Of a stretch of 36,959 bases of DNA, positions 18,226 to 27,684 are shown one piece after another. Below the pieces are notes generated by a model that ran no database searches, was not told where the DNA came from, and worked only from the letters and a program-made list of their open reading frames with translations. Position 1 is the first letter of the stretch; the number at the start of each line of letters is the position of its first letter. The stretch spans positions 301 to 37,259 of the forward strand of contig JAADJD010000046.1 of assembly GCA_013150955.1 (NCBI GenBank), in the 5' to 3' direction. The stretch is from Calditrichota bacterium. GTDB lineage: Bacteria > Calditrichota > Calditrichia > RBG-13-44-9 > J042. Position numbers and translations under genes: made by a program.

Positions 18226-20184
18226 TCAGTTGAATATTTCAATCCGTTTGATAAAGTAAAACACGTTGTTGTCATCGGTGGTGCTGATGACCAGAGAATT
18301 AAGACCGGGACGGATGTACGGCGTGATGTCCCATTCCACCGTTTCCATGCCATTCAGGTCTTCCAGAAATTGCGGTTCGTAATAATAACTCAGAATGGCG
18401 CCGTTGAATTTGACGTAAACGTCCACTTTGGTGGTCAGGGAAAGGGGATATTTCTCCTCCCGCGATGCTGCAGCCTGCAACTTCAGGGTAAACTTCTGCT
18501 CGTAATTCATTTTCTGGGGAAGATTGAAGGTGAACTTAATGGCATCGTTCCCCTTGGGATTGCGCCAGGGGAAGGCAAAGCCCAGTTTCCAGAAGTAATT
18601 ATTGAGTCGCTCCAGGTAAACCACCTCCGGTCGGGCCTCGTTGCTGGCGGAAAACCCGCGATTCCGTAGCGTGTAGCCCATGAAAATCTCCCCGTTCTTC
18701 ACCTGGATGTTGCCGTCGTCGGTCACTTCCGCAAGAATGTGCAGCTCCGGAAAATACTGTACCGTCATTTCGATGGGGTGCCCCGGTTGCAGCTGAATAG
18801 TCTGCGGTCGGGGTGTTTTGTAGCCTTTTAACGACCCGAAGGTAATTTCGTGGGAGCCGATCTCCAGCAACCCCTCAAAGGTGCCTTTCCCCATCAGTTT
18901 GCCATCGATGAAAATGTCGCCTTCCAGCGGGTTGGTGCGAATAGACACTTTCTCGAACTTTTGCAGCAGTCGAAAGGAAATTTCGGCATTGGGCTGAGCG
19001 CTGGTCAACACCACTTCAATTTGCGGGGGATCGCTTTCGTAACCCTGCTTTACCACCTGCACCACATGCCGTCCCAGGGGAATTTCGGTGAATACGTAAT
19101 CGGTCTCCTTCCCGGTGTCCTTCCCGTTGATCAGAATTTTGGCGCCACTGACGTTGCTGGTAATCTCCAGCGTTCCCGTGTTCACCAGCGGGGAGGTGGT
19201 CAATCGCCGGCGCCCGCGATTGGTAATGGGCACCTGTTCCAGGATGAGAATGGTGGTATCTCCCGGCGTAATGGTGACCAGCTTTTCTGCCGGCAAGGTG
19301 ACATATCCGCTTTTTTCCACCCGCACCATGTGCCGCCCGCTTTCCAGGGCAATGAGCTCCTGATCCTGTAAACGCCCAAAGGGCTTATCGTCCACGTAGA
19401 CGTAGGAATCCCGTTGATCGGCAAATATTTTCAGGTAGCCCACAATTTGCGATTGTTTGGGTTTTAGCTGAAAGTGAATGACGATCAGGGAGTCTGGCAA
19501 AATGGTGACCTCCTGCACGGTGGGAATGGCGATGTAGCCCGCCTTGTTCACCGATACCCGATGGGTGCCCACGGGGATGTTGGCCAGCTCGCGATCGGAG
19601 TAACCCAGCATTTCGGTGCCATTCAAATACACACGGGTGCCGGGAACGTTCGTCTTCACCAGTAGCCGGCCGTGGCGGGGGGATTCGAACTGCCAGAAAT
19701 AGACCAGAATGCCCACAATCAAAAGCAGGCTGGCCACCAGACCAACCAGTACGTATTTGTTCCATCCAATGGATTCGATGATCTCCAGGGTTACCGGGAT
19801 ATTTTCGATGGCATCTGGGGTGAGCTCGTGTTCCCACTCCGGTGGAATGAGCCGGGCGGTTTCCGCACTCAATCGCCCGTCGTAGGTTTCTTCCAGATAT
19901 TTACGGATTTGCAGGCGCAATTCCCTTTCGGCAGGGGGGAGTTTGTCCAGATCGGTCGGTCGCTTAAACAACAATTTCTTTTTCAGGCGGTGTAAGAATC
20001 GTTCCTCGTGCAGGAAAAACTCGTGCTGCTGTTCCGCTTCTTCGGGCGTCATCCAGCGCACTTCGCCCAAGTGATTCACATACAGCGCGTAATTGGGTTT
20101 GCGCGAAAAAAAGGCCTCACACTCTTCGGCTTTGATCTTTTGTACCGTGCGATAGGGAAGCTGAATCTTCCGTTTTTCTACCAT
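18226..20184 (-). CDS. Membrane-anchored protein with four PEGA repeats
   Basis: A 652-residue protein. Residues 1-143 are charged and probably cytoplasmic, with a short aromatic N-terminal section. One membrane helix lies at about 144-164 (YVLVGLVASLLLIVGILVYFW). Four PEGA-type beta domains follow, at about 172-240, 249-317, 337-406 and 412-477. Each has the pattern of a strand, a V-Y-x-N/D-G turn, then G-x-H-x-V-x-V-x-K-x-G-Y. The last 175 residues form a beta-rich domain of unknown type ending in VISTTDDNNVFYFIKRIEIF. PEGA domains are usually extracytoplasmic and often surface-layer-associated, so the repeats are likely periplasmic. It overlaps the DUF4139 gene by seven bases, pointing to a shared role. 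Confidence 0.85.
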   Translation of the reverse strand: MVEKRKIQLPYRTVQKIKAEECEAFFSRKPNYALYVNHLGEVRWMTPEEAEQQHEFFLHEERFLHRLKKKLLFKRPTDLDKLPPAERELRLQIRKYLEETYDGRLSAETARLIPPEWEHELTPDAIENIPVTLEIIESIGWNKYVLVGLVASLLLIVGILVYFWQFESPRHGRLLVKTNVPGTRVYLNGTEMLGYSDRELANIPVGTHRVSVNKAGYIAIPTVQEVTILPDSLIVIHFQLKPKQSQIVGYLKIFADQRDSYVYVDDKPFGRLQDQELIALESGRHMVRVEKSGYVTLPAEKLVTITPGDTTILILEQVPITNRGRRRLTTSPLVNTGTLEITSNVSGAKILINGKDTGKETDYVFTEIPLGRHVVQVVKQGYESDPPQIEVVLTSAQPNAEISFRLLQKFEKVSIRTNPLEGDIFIDGKLMGKGTFEGLLEIGSHEITFGSLKGYKTPRPQTIQLQPGHPIEMTVQYFPELHILAEVTDDGNIQVKNGEIFMGYTLRNRGFSASNEARPEVVYLERLNNYFWKLGFAFPWRNPKGNDAIKFTFNLPQKMNYEQKFTLKLQAAASREEKYPLSLTTKVDVYVKFNGAILSYYYEPQFLEDLNGMETVEWDITPYIRPGLNSLVISTTDDNNVFYFIKRIEIFN

Positions 20185-21536
20185 GAAATCCTTACCCGAA
20201 ATTTCAGTTTAGCTGTCGAATTCGCCTTGACCGGCACCAAGAATTCACATTCATTGGCGCTCTTTTGAACATATGGATGGGTGCTTTCCAGGATTTCCCA
20301 GAATCGTCCCATGTATTCTACCACCGATACTTCGATATCCTCTTTTTCTTTCTGGTTGCGGATTTCCACCTCCACCTGTCGTTCAATGGTGGAACGGGTG
20401 ATGCGTTTTTCCTCCGCCACCGTGCGTTTCACGCGGATGTCAAATGCCTGACCGATGGTCAATTCCACCTTTTCGTTTCGTGGCGTATGGTCGATCTGAT
20501 CTTCCCCGATGAATTCCAGGCTGTTGCCATCGCGTTTATACAGACGAAAGATGCCTTTGGGCAGCGGAATGCCCAGCCCGTCCTCTTTACGATTTTGAAA
20601 AACGATCTTTACGTCCACCTTCTCGCCCCCGCGGCGCCCGTCGTAAACAAATTTCTTGGTGCAGGCAACGGTCACCGGCGAGAAGAGGGAAATTTGCTTG
20701 ATTTGATTGCGCTTCAGGGTTGTGGGGCGTTGCAGCGTGTACAGGTGATATTCAAAAAACGCCTTTTCCCGGAAGGTCTCCGGTGCCGCCGTCTTTGCAG
20801 AATAAGGTTCAATGGGTCTTTCGATGGGCATGCGGCGCGGACGCACCCGGCGCACATCGCCCGCCACCAGTTTCAATCGGGCATTCTCAAACGTGGTGCC
20901 GCTTTGATTGGTAATGTTAACCCAGGCGCCTATATGCAACCGATCGTCCTTTTCACTCAGCTCACCCACGTATTCCGCCTTCCAGCTCATCCCGGTGGTC
21001 AAATAGCTGACTTCCAGTTTTTGCTCCCGCTTACTGGCGCCCGAAATCCGCCATACCAGGGTCGGTCGGGTAATGAAGTCCTCCGGCAGTTCCTGCACCG
21101 ACACCTGCAGCTGGTCATTCCAGGGAATGATCCGGATGCCCTCCTTCACCTGCAGAACAAGGCGATTTTCCCGAAAACTCAATAGCTTACCTGAAAGCAG
21201 ATCCCCCGATTCGGTGATGAGTTCAATGGGACGATCCAGGTATTTCTCCAGGATTTTGCGGGCATTGACCAGGTCGTATTCATAATTTTGTTCCAGAACG
21301 ACGAAGCGTTTGGGTTCGGTCAGGGAGCGCAGGTGTACCGAGGTTGGGATGATCTTTTCCGCCACGTCCTGAAACCGAATGATGGGCGATTTGGGGTCAA
21401 TGGTGACCACGCGAACCTGTTTCACCAGAGCCAGATCCTGGTTGTAGACCGTAATGTAATTCTGAACCTCCTGTGCCCCGGCGGTGAATCCGATCATTCC
21501 CAGTAAAACGATTCCAGCAATTCCAATAGCGCGCAT
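20178..21536 (-). CDS. DUF4139-domain exported protein
   Basis: A 452-residue protein with a probable signal peptide (MRAIGIAGIVLLGMIGFTAGA, cleavage near residue 21). The conserved opening VQNYITVYNQDLALVKQVR and the central SYLTTGMSWKAEYVGEL and NITNQSGTTFENARLKLVAGDV blocks are typical of the DUF4139 family. The C-terminal beta domain ends RRTVAEEKRITRSTIE and KSANECEFLVPVKANST. The function of the family is not established. A GTG at 21569 would extend it upstream, but the ATG at 21536 places the signal peptide at the N-terminus. It lies 74 bases after valS and overlaps the PEGA gene. Confidence 0.85.
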   Translation of the reverse strand: MRAIGIAGIVLLGMIGFTAGAQEVQNYITVYNQDLALVKQVRVVTIDPKSPIIRFQDVAEKIIPTSVHLRSLTEPKRFVVLEQNYEYDLVNARKILEKYLDRPIELITESGDLLSGKLLSFRENRLVLQVKEGIRIIPWNDQLQVSVQELPEDFITRPTLVWRISGASKREQKLEVSYLTTGMSWKAEYVGELSEKDDRLHIGAWVNITNQSGTTFENARLKLVAGDVRRVRPRRMPIERPIEPYSAKTAAPETFREKAFFEYHLYTLQRPTTLKRNQIKQISLFSPVTVACTKKFVYDGRRGGEKVDVKIVFQNRKEDGLGIPLPKGIFRLYKRDGNSLEFIGEDQIDHTPRNEKVELTIGQAFDIRVKRTVAEEKRITRSTIERQVEVEIRNQKEKEDIEVSVVEYMGRFWEILESTHPYVQKSANECEFLVPVKANSTAKLKFRVRISW

Positions 21537-21610
21537 GGTTTGTCCAATCCTGTTTATGTGGATGTCCACCCTTCGTTCCAGGCAATTCCCTCGATATCGA
21601 AGGGTAATTT

Positions 21611-24280
21611 TCAGGTTAATCGTTTTAAATTGGCCCGCAGCTTGGTCAATTTTTCCGACAGGTTCTTCATTTTTTCTTTTTCCTGTTGCACCACCTGAGC
21701 CGGTGCTTTTTGCAGAAAGTCTTCGTTGCTCAATTTCTTTTGCAGGCCCATGACCTGCTGTTCCAGGCGCCCGATTTCTTTTTCCAGCCGCTGACGTTCC
21801 TTATCCAGATCGATGAGGCCTTCCAGGGGCAGGAAAAGTTCCACATTTTCCACCACCACGGTGGCTGTGGATTTCAGGTCGCGCCCGTCAGAAAGCGGCT
21901 CGATGGTTTCCACACGGGCCAGTTGCTGAATGTAAGGTGCAAATTGTTTTAACAGCTCGCCCCGGTGCCCGTCGTCCGTTCGGTACCACAGGGTGGCCTT
22001 TTTTGCCGGAGGGACATTCATTTCGGAACGGATGGTGCGAATGTGACTGATCACCTGTTGCAGGAAGTTCATGTCCGATTCCGCCTGGGGATCGTTCAGT
22101 TCGGCCTGCGGTTCCGGCCAGGGGGCAATGACCACGCTCTCGACATCCTGTTCCGTCCGTAGCCGCTGATAAATTTCTTCCGTAATGAAAGGGATATAGG
22201 GATGAAGCAGGTTCATGGTGGTTTTCATGATGTGGGTAGCGATGGTTCGGGCCGTTTCCTTCTGCGGGCCATCGGCTTCCGCGTAAAGCCGGGGCTTGAT
22301 CAGCTCCAGGTACCAGTCGCAGAACTCGTCCCAGAAGAAATGGTAGACGGCGTCCAGGGAATCGTGAATGCGGAAGTTGTCCAGATTGCTTCCCACCCCT
22401 TCGATGGCCTTATTCAGGCGGCTCAGAATCCAGCGATCGGCCAGTTCAAAGTGGTCGCGGTAATCCTGATAGTTGTCCCGCGGTTCATCCAGATTGAGCG
22501 CCAGGAAGCGGTAGGCGTTCCAGATTTTATTGGAAAAATTACGCCCCATTTCGAAATAATCTTCCGCCAGATTGATGTCCTGCCCTTCGGAACTGAGCAT
22601 GATCAGGGTGAAGCGCATGGCATCGGCACTGAAACGATGGATCACGTCCAGCGGATCGATGCCGTTACCCAGGGATTTGCTCATCTTGCGGCCAAAGCGA
22701 TCGCGAACGATGCCGTTCAGGTAAACATCCCGGAAAGGCACTTCCTTCATGAACTCCATACCGGCCATGATCATGCGAGCCACCCAGAAAAAGATGATGT
22801 CCGGCCCGGTAACCAGGGTGTCGGTTGGGTAGAAGTATTTTAATTCGGGGGTATCCTTTGGCCAACCCAGGGTGGCAAAGGGCCAGAGCCAGGAGGAAAA
22901 CCAAGTATCCAGCACATCTTCGTCCTGGCGCAGCCGATCGCTGCCGCACTTTTCGCAGGCAGCCGGCATTTCGTGATCCACCATCATGTGCTGACAGTCG
23001 TCGCAGTAGTAAACCGGAATCCGATGTCCCCACCAGAGTTGCCGGCTGATGCACCAGTCCCGGATGTTCTCCAGCCAGTTCAGGTACGTTTTAATCCAGC
23101 GTTCTTCCGGATGCAGTTTGATGCGCCCGTCCTTAACCACCTGTTTGGCCGGTTCCGCCAGATCTTTCATGCGGACGAACCATTGTTCCGAAAGCCAGGG
23201 CTCAATCACCGTATCGCAGCGGTGGCAATGGCCCACGTTGTGGACGTGGGATTCAATTTTCAGCAGCAATCCTTCCTTTTCCAGCGCTTCCACCACTTTC
23301 TTTCGTGCAACGAACCGATCCAGCCCTTTGAAGGCACCGGCGTTTTCGTTCAGCGTACCGTCGTTATTCAGAATGTTTACGGCGGGCAGCTGGTGCCGCT
23401 GGGCAATCTGAAAGTCGTTGGGATCGTGGGCCGGGGTGACCTTCACCGCACCGGTACCAAATTCCGGATCCACCTGATCATCGGCGATGACCGGAATTTC
23501 CCGCTGCATCAGCGGCAAAATGATGGTTTTCCCGATGAATTTCTGAAAGCGGGGATCGTCCGGATGGACGGCCACGGCGGTGTCGCCCAGCATCGTTTCT
23601 GGACGGGTGGTGGCCACCACAATAAAATCCTTGCTGTCTTTCAGCGGATATTTGATGTACCACAGGTTGCCGTCGTGAGTTTTGTATTCCACTTCTTCAT
23701 CAGAAAGGGCGGTGGAACATCGCGGACACCAGTTAATGATATACTTGCCTCGATAGATCCATCCTTTGCGGTAAAGGCGGATGAAGACTTCCCGCACCAC
23801 GTAGGTGTATTCCGGATCCATGGTGAACCGCTCCCGCCGCCAGTCACAGGAGCAACCCATTTTTTTCAATTGGTTGATGATGGTGTTGCCATACTTTTCT
23901 TTCCATTCCCACACCCGCTTCACAAATGCTTCCCGTCCCAGATCATGGCGGGTCAGGTTCTCCTTGCGCAATTCCTTTTCCACCACGTTTTGAGTGGCGA
24001 TGCCAGCATGATCGGTACCGGGCAGCCACAGCGCCTCGTAACCCTGCTTCCGCTTATAACGAATCAGGATGTCCTGAATGGTGTTGTTGTACGCATGTCC
24101 CATGTGCAGTGCCGCGGTCACATTCGGTGGCGGGATAACAATGGTGTACGGTTTCCTGTCCGGCCGCACATCGGCGTTAAAATAGCCCTTCTCCAGCCAC
24201 ATCTGGTACCATTTGTCCTCTACCTGCTTGGGATCGTAAACCTTGGGGATGTCCACTGTCGCCTGCTTTTCGCTACTCAT
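21611..24280 (-). CDS. valS: Valyl-tRNA synthetase
   Basis: A class Ia synthetase of 889 residues that charges tRNA-Val. The HIGH-type motif PPPNVTAALHMGH has HMGH at 59-62, and KMSKS is at 532-536. The CP1 editing domain carries TTRPETMLGDTAVAVHPDD. Cysteine motifs CHRCD and CDDCQ/CEKCG suggest zinc-binding elements. The C-terminal coiled-coil arm is highly charged (about residues 820-889). The ATG at 24280 follows GTGAGG; a GTG nine bases earlier is also in frame. It is the first gene of a - strand operon through DUF4139, PEGA, rarA and the GT9-like gene. Confidence 0.97.
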   Translation of the reverse strand: MSSEKQATVDIPKVYDPKQVEDKWYQMWLEKGYFNADVRPDRKPYTIVIPPPNVTAALHMGHAYNNTIQDILIRYKRKQGYEALWLPGTDHAGIATQNVVEKELRKENLTRHDLGREAFVKRVWEWKEKYGNTIINQLKKMGCSCDWRRERFTMDPEYTYVVREVFIRLYRKGWIYRGKYIINWCPRCSTALSDEEVEYKTHDGNLWYIKYPLKDSKDFIVVATTRPETMLGDTAVAVHPDDPRFQKFIGKTIILPLMQREIPVIADDQVDPEFGTGAVKVTPAHDPNDFQIAQRHQLPAVNILNNDGTLNENAGAFKGLDRFVARKKVVEALEKEGLLLKIESHVHNVGHCHRCDTVIEPWLSEQWFVRMKDLAEPAKQVVKDGRIKLHPEERWIKTYLNWLENIRDWCISRQLWWGHRIPVYYCDDCQHMMVDHEMPAACEKCGSDRLRQDEDVLDTWFSSWLWPFATLGWPKDTPELKYFYPTDTLVTGPDIIFFWVARMIMAGMEFMKEVPFRDVYLNGIVRDRFGRKMSKSLGNGIDPLDVIHRFSADAMRFTLIMLSSEGQDINLAEDYFEMGRNFSNKIWNAYRFLALNLDEPRDNYQDYRDHFELADRWILSRLNKAIEGVGSNLDNFRIHDSLDAVYHFFWDEFCDWYLELIKPRLYAEADGPQKETARTIATHIMKTTMNLLHPYIPFITEEIYQRLRTEQDVESVVIAPWPEPQAELNDPQAESDMNFLQQVISHIRTIRSEMNVPPAKKATLWYRTDDGHRGELLKQFAPYIQQLARVETIEPLSDGRDLKSTATVVVENVELFLPLEGLIDLDKERQRLEKEIGRLEQQVMGLQKKLSNEDFLQKAPAQVVQQEKEKMKNLSEKLTKLRANLKRLT

Positions 24281-24380
24281 AAGCCTCACGCATCTTTTTC
24301 GTTCACTTTAAACCCGTTTTATTTTAAAACGTTTTACGGTAATTAAATTTGTTTGCTCCCATTCCCTCTAAAAGCTGTGA

Positions 24381-24409
24381 AATATAATAAACACCGGTTT
24401 TCTTTGCAA
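24381..24409 (-). promoter_or_regulatory. Promoter of the valS operon
   Basis: On the - strand, TTGCAA (24409-24404), 17 bases, then TATATT (24386-24381). The predicted start is near 24374, giving a leader of about 94 bases. No T-box signature was seen in it. Confidence 0.7.
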
Positions 24410-24506
24410 AAAATAGAACAAAAAAGCGCCGCAAGGGTTTACGGATGCTGGATGTTGAAATGGTCTGGTTTTATCCCTTTTTCCTGAAGTTTGGAGGATT
24501 GTTCAA

Positions 24507-24534
24507 AACTGGACTGATTTTTCCGATTCCAGTT
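24507..24534 (+). other. Inverted repeat before the deacetylase gene
   Basis: AACTGGA (24507-24513) and TCCAGTT (24528-24534) form a seven-base inverted repeat, followed by GTTTTT. It could be an operator or a weak terminator/attenuator. No promoter was identified for the downstream gene. Confidence 0.35.
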
Positions 24535-24559
24535 GTTTTTAAAGCGGGCAGGTTTTAAA

Positions 24560-25537
24560 ATGGGCGATAAGGAGAACAGGAAGCAGATGCAGGTATTGTC
24601 CCGAATTAGCCAGCTCTTTCGTCGGTCGCGGTGTAAGATCGTTTATCGCAGCGAATACATAACCGCCATTCATGCCCGAAATGCGCATCGGGCGTTCGAC
24701 GTTATGAAGTTTAAAAAGATCAGGGATCAATTGATCCGGGAGCACTTGATTCGCAAAAAAGATGTGCTGATGCCCCGGCGGGTATCGGATGAAGATTTAC
24801 TGCGGGTGCACACAAAGGAGTATCTGGAATCGTTAAAGAATCCCATTCTGGTCGGGCAATATTTGAACCTGGATTATATTAATCCCTGGGACGATTATAT
24901 TTTTGAATATTTTCGCTACATCACCGGAGGTACCATTCTGGCAGCGGAATATGCGTTGACACACAATTTTGTGGTTTTCAATCTGGGTGGGGGCTATCAC
25001 CATGCCCATCCCGATCGGGCAGAAGGGTTTTGCCTGATCAACGATGTGGCTGTGGCCATCGAGAAGTTGCGGGCGGAACATCGGTTGCAAAAAGTACTGG
25101 TGGTTGACCTGGATTATCATCAGGGTAACGGGGTGCTGTTGTTTTACCAGCGGGATCCGGATGTGTTTACCTTCTCCATCCATGCCGATACCTGGAATGA
25201 TGTGGAAAAGGAAAACAATGTGGACATTGAATTGCCCTCGCACACCACGGACGAGGAGTACCTCTCGGTACTCAAAACACTGTTGCCGGCGGTGTTCGAT
25301 CGGTTTACGCCGGAGCTGGTGCTGTATCTGGCCGGAAGTGATCCTTATGAGGGAGATACACTTGGGGATTTTGATCTGACCGAGGAGGGATTGCTGGAGC
25401 GGGATCGCTTTGTGTACCATCAGGTGCGGCAGCGGGACATTCCTCTGGCGGTTCTGGCTGCCGGTGGGTATGGGCCAGATAGCTGGAGGATTTACTTCAA
25501 TTTTATTAAATGGGTCATTAAAAATGGACGCGTGTAA
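24560..25537 (+). CDS. Histone deacetylase/acetoin utilisation (AcuC)-family amidohydrolase
   Basis: A 325-residue zinc-dependent deacetylase-fold enzyme. The active-site histidine pair is in [16 protein letters not shown] (H147, H148). The zinc ligands are D185 and H187 in [10 protein letters not shown], and D261 in [10 protein letters not shown] loop glycine motif (AAGGYG) lies near the C-terminus. The substrate may be an acetyl-lysine protein, a polyamine or a small molecule. The start is uncertain: the ATG at 24560 or 24587, the latter preceded by AAGGAG. It is divergent from valS, and its TAA overlaps the ATG of the next gene by one base. Confidence 0.86.
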   Translation: MGDKENRKQMQVLSRISQLFRRSRCKIVYRSEYITAIHARNAHRAFDVMKFKKIRDQLIREHLIRKKDVLMPRRVSDEDLLRVHTKEYLESLKNPILVGQYLNLDYINPWDDYIFEYFRYITGGTILAAEYALTHNFVVFNLGGGYHHAHPDRAEGFCLINDVAVAIEKLRAEHRLQKVLVVDLDYHQGNGVLLFYQRDPDVFTFSIHADTWNDVEKENNVDIELPSHTTDEEYLSVLKTLLPAVFDRFTPELVLYLAGSDPYEGDTLGDFDLTEEGLLERDRFVYHQVRQRDIPLAVLAAGGYGPDSWRIYFNFIKWVIKNGRV

Positions 25538-26445
25538 TGTTCGGGAAACACAAAAAACTGCAGTTGATTGCCCGTCGGTTAAGCACCCACGAATTGACCC
25601 GCCTGCGCGAGAGTGACATCTCTCTGGAGCCGCAGCAGCTACTGGCCGAAAGTCCCGACGAACGTTCCACGCCCTATTTTTTGGGGTTCTATTCCCCATC
25701 GGGAATCCGACTGGCCCTGGAAAAATATGGTGTATTCAAAGCGTTGAAAAAGAAAGGCTTTGATGGCTTCGAGATGGTCATCGATACCCGCGATCCCTAT
25801 CGGCACCGCTTCGCCCTCTACTTTGACCATACCGTGGATGAGCATACCCTGCTGGCAGAAGTGGTGCTGAAGCGCCGATTTATCACCTTTTGCCCGCCGT
25901 TTCCTTCCCCGGTGCATGGCCGTTCGTACGAATTCCTGCAGGTAGAATGGCTGGTACTGCAGAATCCGCGAAAATCCTTTAGCCCCGAGCGTCCCCGGTT
26001 GCCGGGACAAAAATATCCCGGATTGGGAATGGGGGAAATGGTGCTGGAAATTTTATTGATCATGTGCTGGCGATTGGGTTTGGCAGGATTGCTGAATGTA
26101 CCGGAATATTACCACAATGCTCAAATGTATGCCCAGGAATTTTGTTTCATTGATCCCTATCTGGAAGGAAAGTTGCGGGCACTGGAGCGCGATTTGTACG
26201 CATCCCACGGATTGGCCAAAAGCAGCTGGGCCATAGAGCTGGGCTGTGTGGAGGAAAATGGGAAACCGTACGAATGGCAATCCGGTGAAATGATCATCCC
26301 ACTAAACCGCGATTTGAAAGCCTTTTTTAAACATGCCTCCTACCAGCAATACGTTGCAAAAATCAAAGAACAATATCAATACAGGTTGAATGAACGGTGC
26401 TGGGAAGAGCGAAAACAGAAACTCCCGGACGGCGTGTTGCTGTGA
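25537..26445 (+). CDS. Hypothetical protein with a GNAT-like acetyltransferase segment
   Basis: A 302-residue protein translationally coupled to the deacetylase (TAATG overlap). The N-terminal half is mixed alpha/beta and unrecognised. Residues 157-206 look like GNAT motifs A and B: a Q-x-x-P-G-x-G-x-G pyrophosphate-type loop (GQKYPGLGMGE), a long helix, a buried strand (LAGLLNVPEYYH), then N-A-x-x-Y-x-x-x-F-x-F (194-204). That last pattern resembles the N..A...Y...GF signature of GNAT enzymes. The similarity is by pattern only; a degenerate or non-enzymatic fold is possible. Pairing with a deacetylase makes an acetyl-group connection attractive but unproven. Confidence 0.55.
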   Translation: MFGKHKKLQLIARRLSTHELTRLRESDISLEPQQLLAESPDERSTPYFLGFYSPSGIRLALEKYGVFKALKKKGFDGFEMVIDTRDPYRHRFALYFDHTVDEHTLLAEVVLKRRFITFCPPFPSPVHGRSYEFLQVEWLVLQNPRKSFSPERPRLPGQKYPGLGMGEMVLEILLIMCWRLGLAGLLNVPEYYHNAQMYAQEFCFIDPYLEGKLRALERDLYASHGLAKSSWAIELGCVEENGKPYEWQSGEMIIPLNRDLKAFFKHASYQQYVAKIKEQYQYRLNERCWEERKQKLPDGVLL

Positions 26446-26525
26446 GTCTTTATCCGGGATTTCATCGTTCTTCGTAGCCGAATCTTCAGACCGATGGGCA
26501 AAGTGCCCGTTGAGCGCTGTCCTGG

Positions 26526-26698
26526 ATTCAACCCTGAACCACGAATCACACGAATGAATTCGAAAAAAATCAACAAAATAGTGAATATATCCGGGAAAAC
26601 AGTTTCATCCAGATAGAATCCAGTGCATTTTATTTTTATTGGTGTGAATTCGTGTCATTCGTGGGTTCATGCATCATCTGGATTTAAAAGGTCGGAAA
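26526..26698 (-). repeat. Interspersed palindromic repeat, copy D (reversed)
   Basis: A reversed, nearly complete copy. The right-arm complement CCACGAATCACACGAATG (26538-26555) comes first. The core complement follows, diverged (CAGTTTCATCCAGATA). Then comes the left-arm complement GAATTCGTGTCATTCGTGG and the end CATCTGGATTTAA. Arm identity (CAC on one side, GAC on the other) is preserved. Confidence 0.8.
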
Positions 26699-26850
26699 AG
26701 TGACCGTGCAGGCAAAGCCTTGTGGGGCTTTGGATTTGCCCCTCATGTGTAAGTAAGGTGACGCGCTGAATGGCAGGGATTCACCCGCTGCGCAGTCGCC
26801 CGGAAGAATTTTAAGGAAAAAAGAAGAGAGTTAAGAAGGGGAGGCATGTC
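26699..26850 (+). other. Leader of the SagB-type gene with competing hairpins
   Basis: No gene seen. CAAAGCC (26713-26719) pairs with GGCTTTG (26726-26732), while GGCAAA at 26711-26716 could alternatively pair with TTTGCC at 26734-26739. No T-tract follows. A GGGGAGG ribosome site lies just before the ATG at 26851. The preceding 26446-26525 shows only a short GGGC/GCCC hairpin. Confidence 0.3.
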
Positions 26851-27684
26851 ATGAAATCTTTTCTATCCTGGAAAACGGCCAGATCCAATCGGGTGGCGGG
26901 AGCATTGGTGGGGGTTGTTTTACTGGGAATGGGAATCAGCGGGGTGATGGGAGAGGATAAGGAGACAATCGGCGAGCGATTTCATCGGGAAACGGCACTG
27001 AGCTGGACGCGGGTGCTAAAGGACGTTTTCAGTCGCAAGCCACCGCGCCCGCCGCAATACAAAACCTATCCCGATGCCGAGGTGATTGAGCTGCCAGAAC
27101 CCGATTACCGGGGATTGACGCTGGAAGAGGCCATCCGTCAGCGCCGCTCCGTGCGGGAGTATACCCGGAAACCATTGAGCCTGGAGCAATTGTCCCAGCT
27201 GCTTTTCGCGGCACAGGGAATTACCGGTCATGCCTTTGGGCAACCGTTGCGATCGGTGCCTTCTGCAGGGGCCCTGTATCCCTTTGAAATTTATGTGATT
27301 GTACATCGCGTGACAGGACTGCAACCCGGCGTTTACCATTATGCCGTTCGTCAGCATGCGCTGGAAGTGGTGAAGCTCGGCGATTTTCGCCGTCGCATTA
27401 CCCATGCGGGATTGGAGCAGGACATGTTAGGGGAGGCCAGCGTGGTGTTCGTCCTGGCCGCCATTTTCGATCGCACCCGATCCAAATATGGCGAAAGAGG
27501 GTTTCGTTACGTCTACATGGAGGCCGGGCATATTAGCCAGAATATTTACCTGCAGGCCGTTTCATTAAAGCTGGGATCAGTGTGTATCGGTGCATTTTTG
27601 GATGATAAAGTCAATGAACTCATCGGTGTGGATGGACGTAAAGAAGCCGCCATTTACTTACACGCGGTGGGGACACGAGAATGA
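26851..27684 (+). CDS. SagB-type nitroreductase-family dehydrogenase, exported or membrane-anchored
   Basis: A 277-residue FMN-binding nitroreductase-fold protein. A hydrophobic stretch at about 16-34 gives a signal or anchor, unusual for this mostly cytosolic fold. The domain starts with EEAIRQRRSVREYTRKPLSL, the FMN phosphate-binding RRSVR motif. It continues through LLFAAQGITG and RSVPSAGALYPFEIYVIV to GFRYVYMEAGHISQNIYLQA near the C-terminus. This is the SagB/McbC-like thiazole-oxidase subgroup, but no YcaO or precursor peptide is nearby, so peptide modification is not supported. Its stop overlaps the next gene as ATGA. Confidence 0.88.
   Translation: MKSFLSWKTARSNRVAGALVGVVLLGMGISGVMGEDKETIGERFHRETALSWTRVLKDVFSRKPPRPPQYKTYPDAEVIELPEPDYRGLTLEEAIRQRRSVREYTRKPLSLEQLSQLLFAAQGITGHAFGQPLRSVPSAGALYPFEIYVIVHRVTGLQPGVYHYAVRQHALEVVKLGDFRRRITHAGLEQDMLGEASVVFVLAAIFDRTRSKYGERGFRYVYMEAGHISQNIYLQAVSLKLGSVCIGAFLDDKVNELIGVDGRKEAAIYLHAVGTRE

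Noticed and set aside
24281-24374. T-box riboswitch in the valS leader
   Set aside because: The predicted leader is only about 94 bases, and no T-box sequence or specifier-terminator arrangement was seen.
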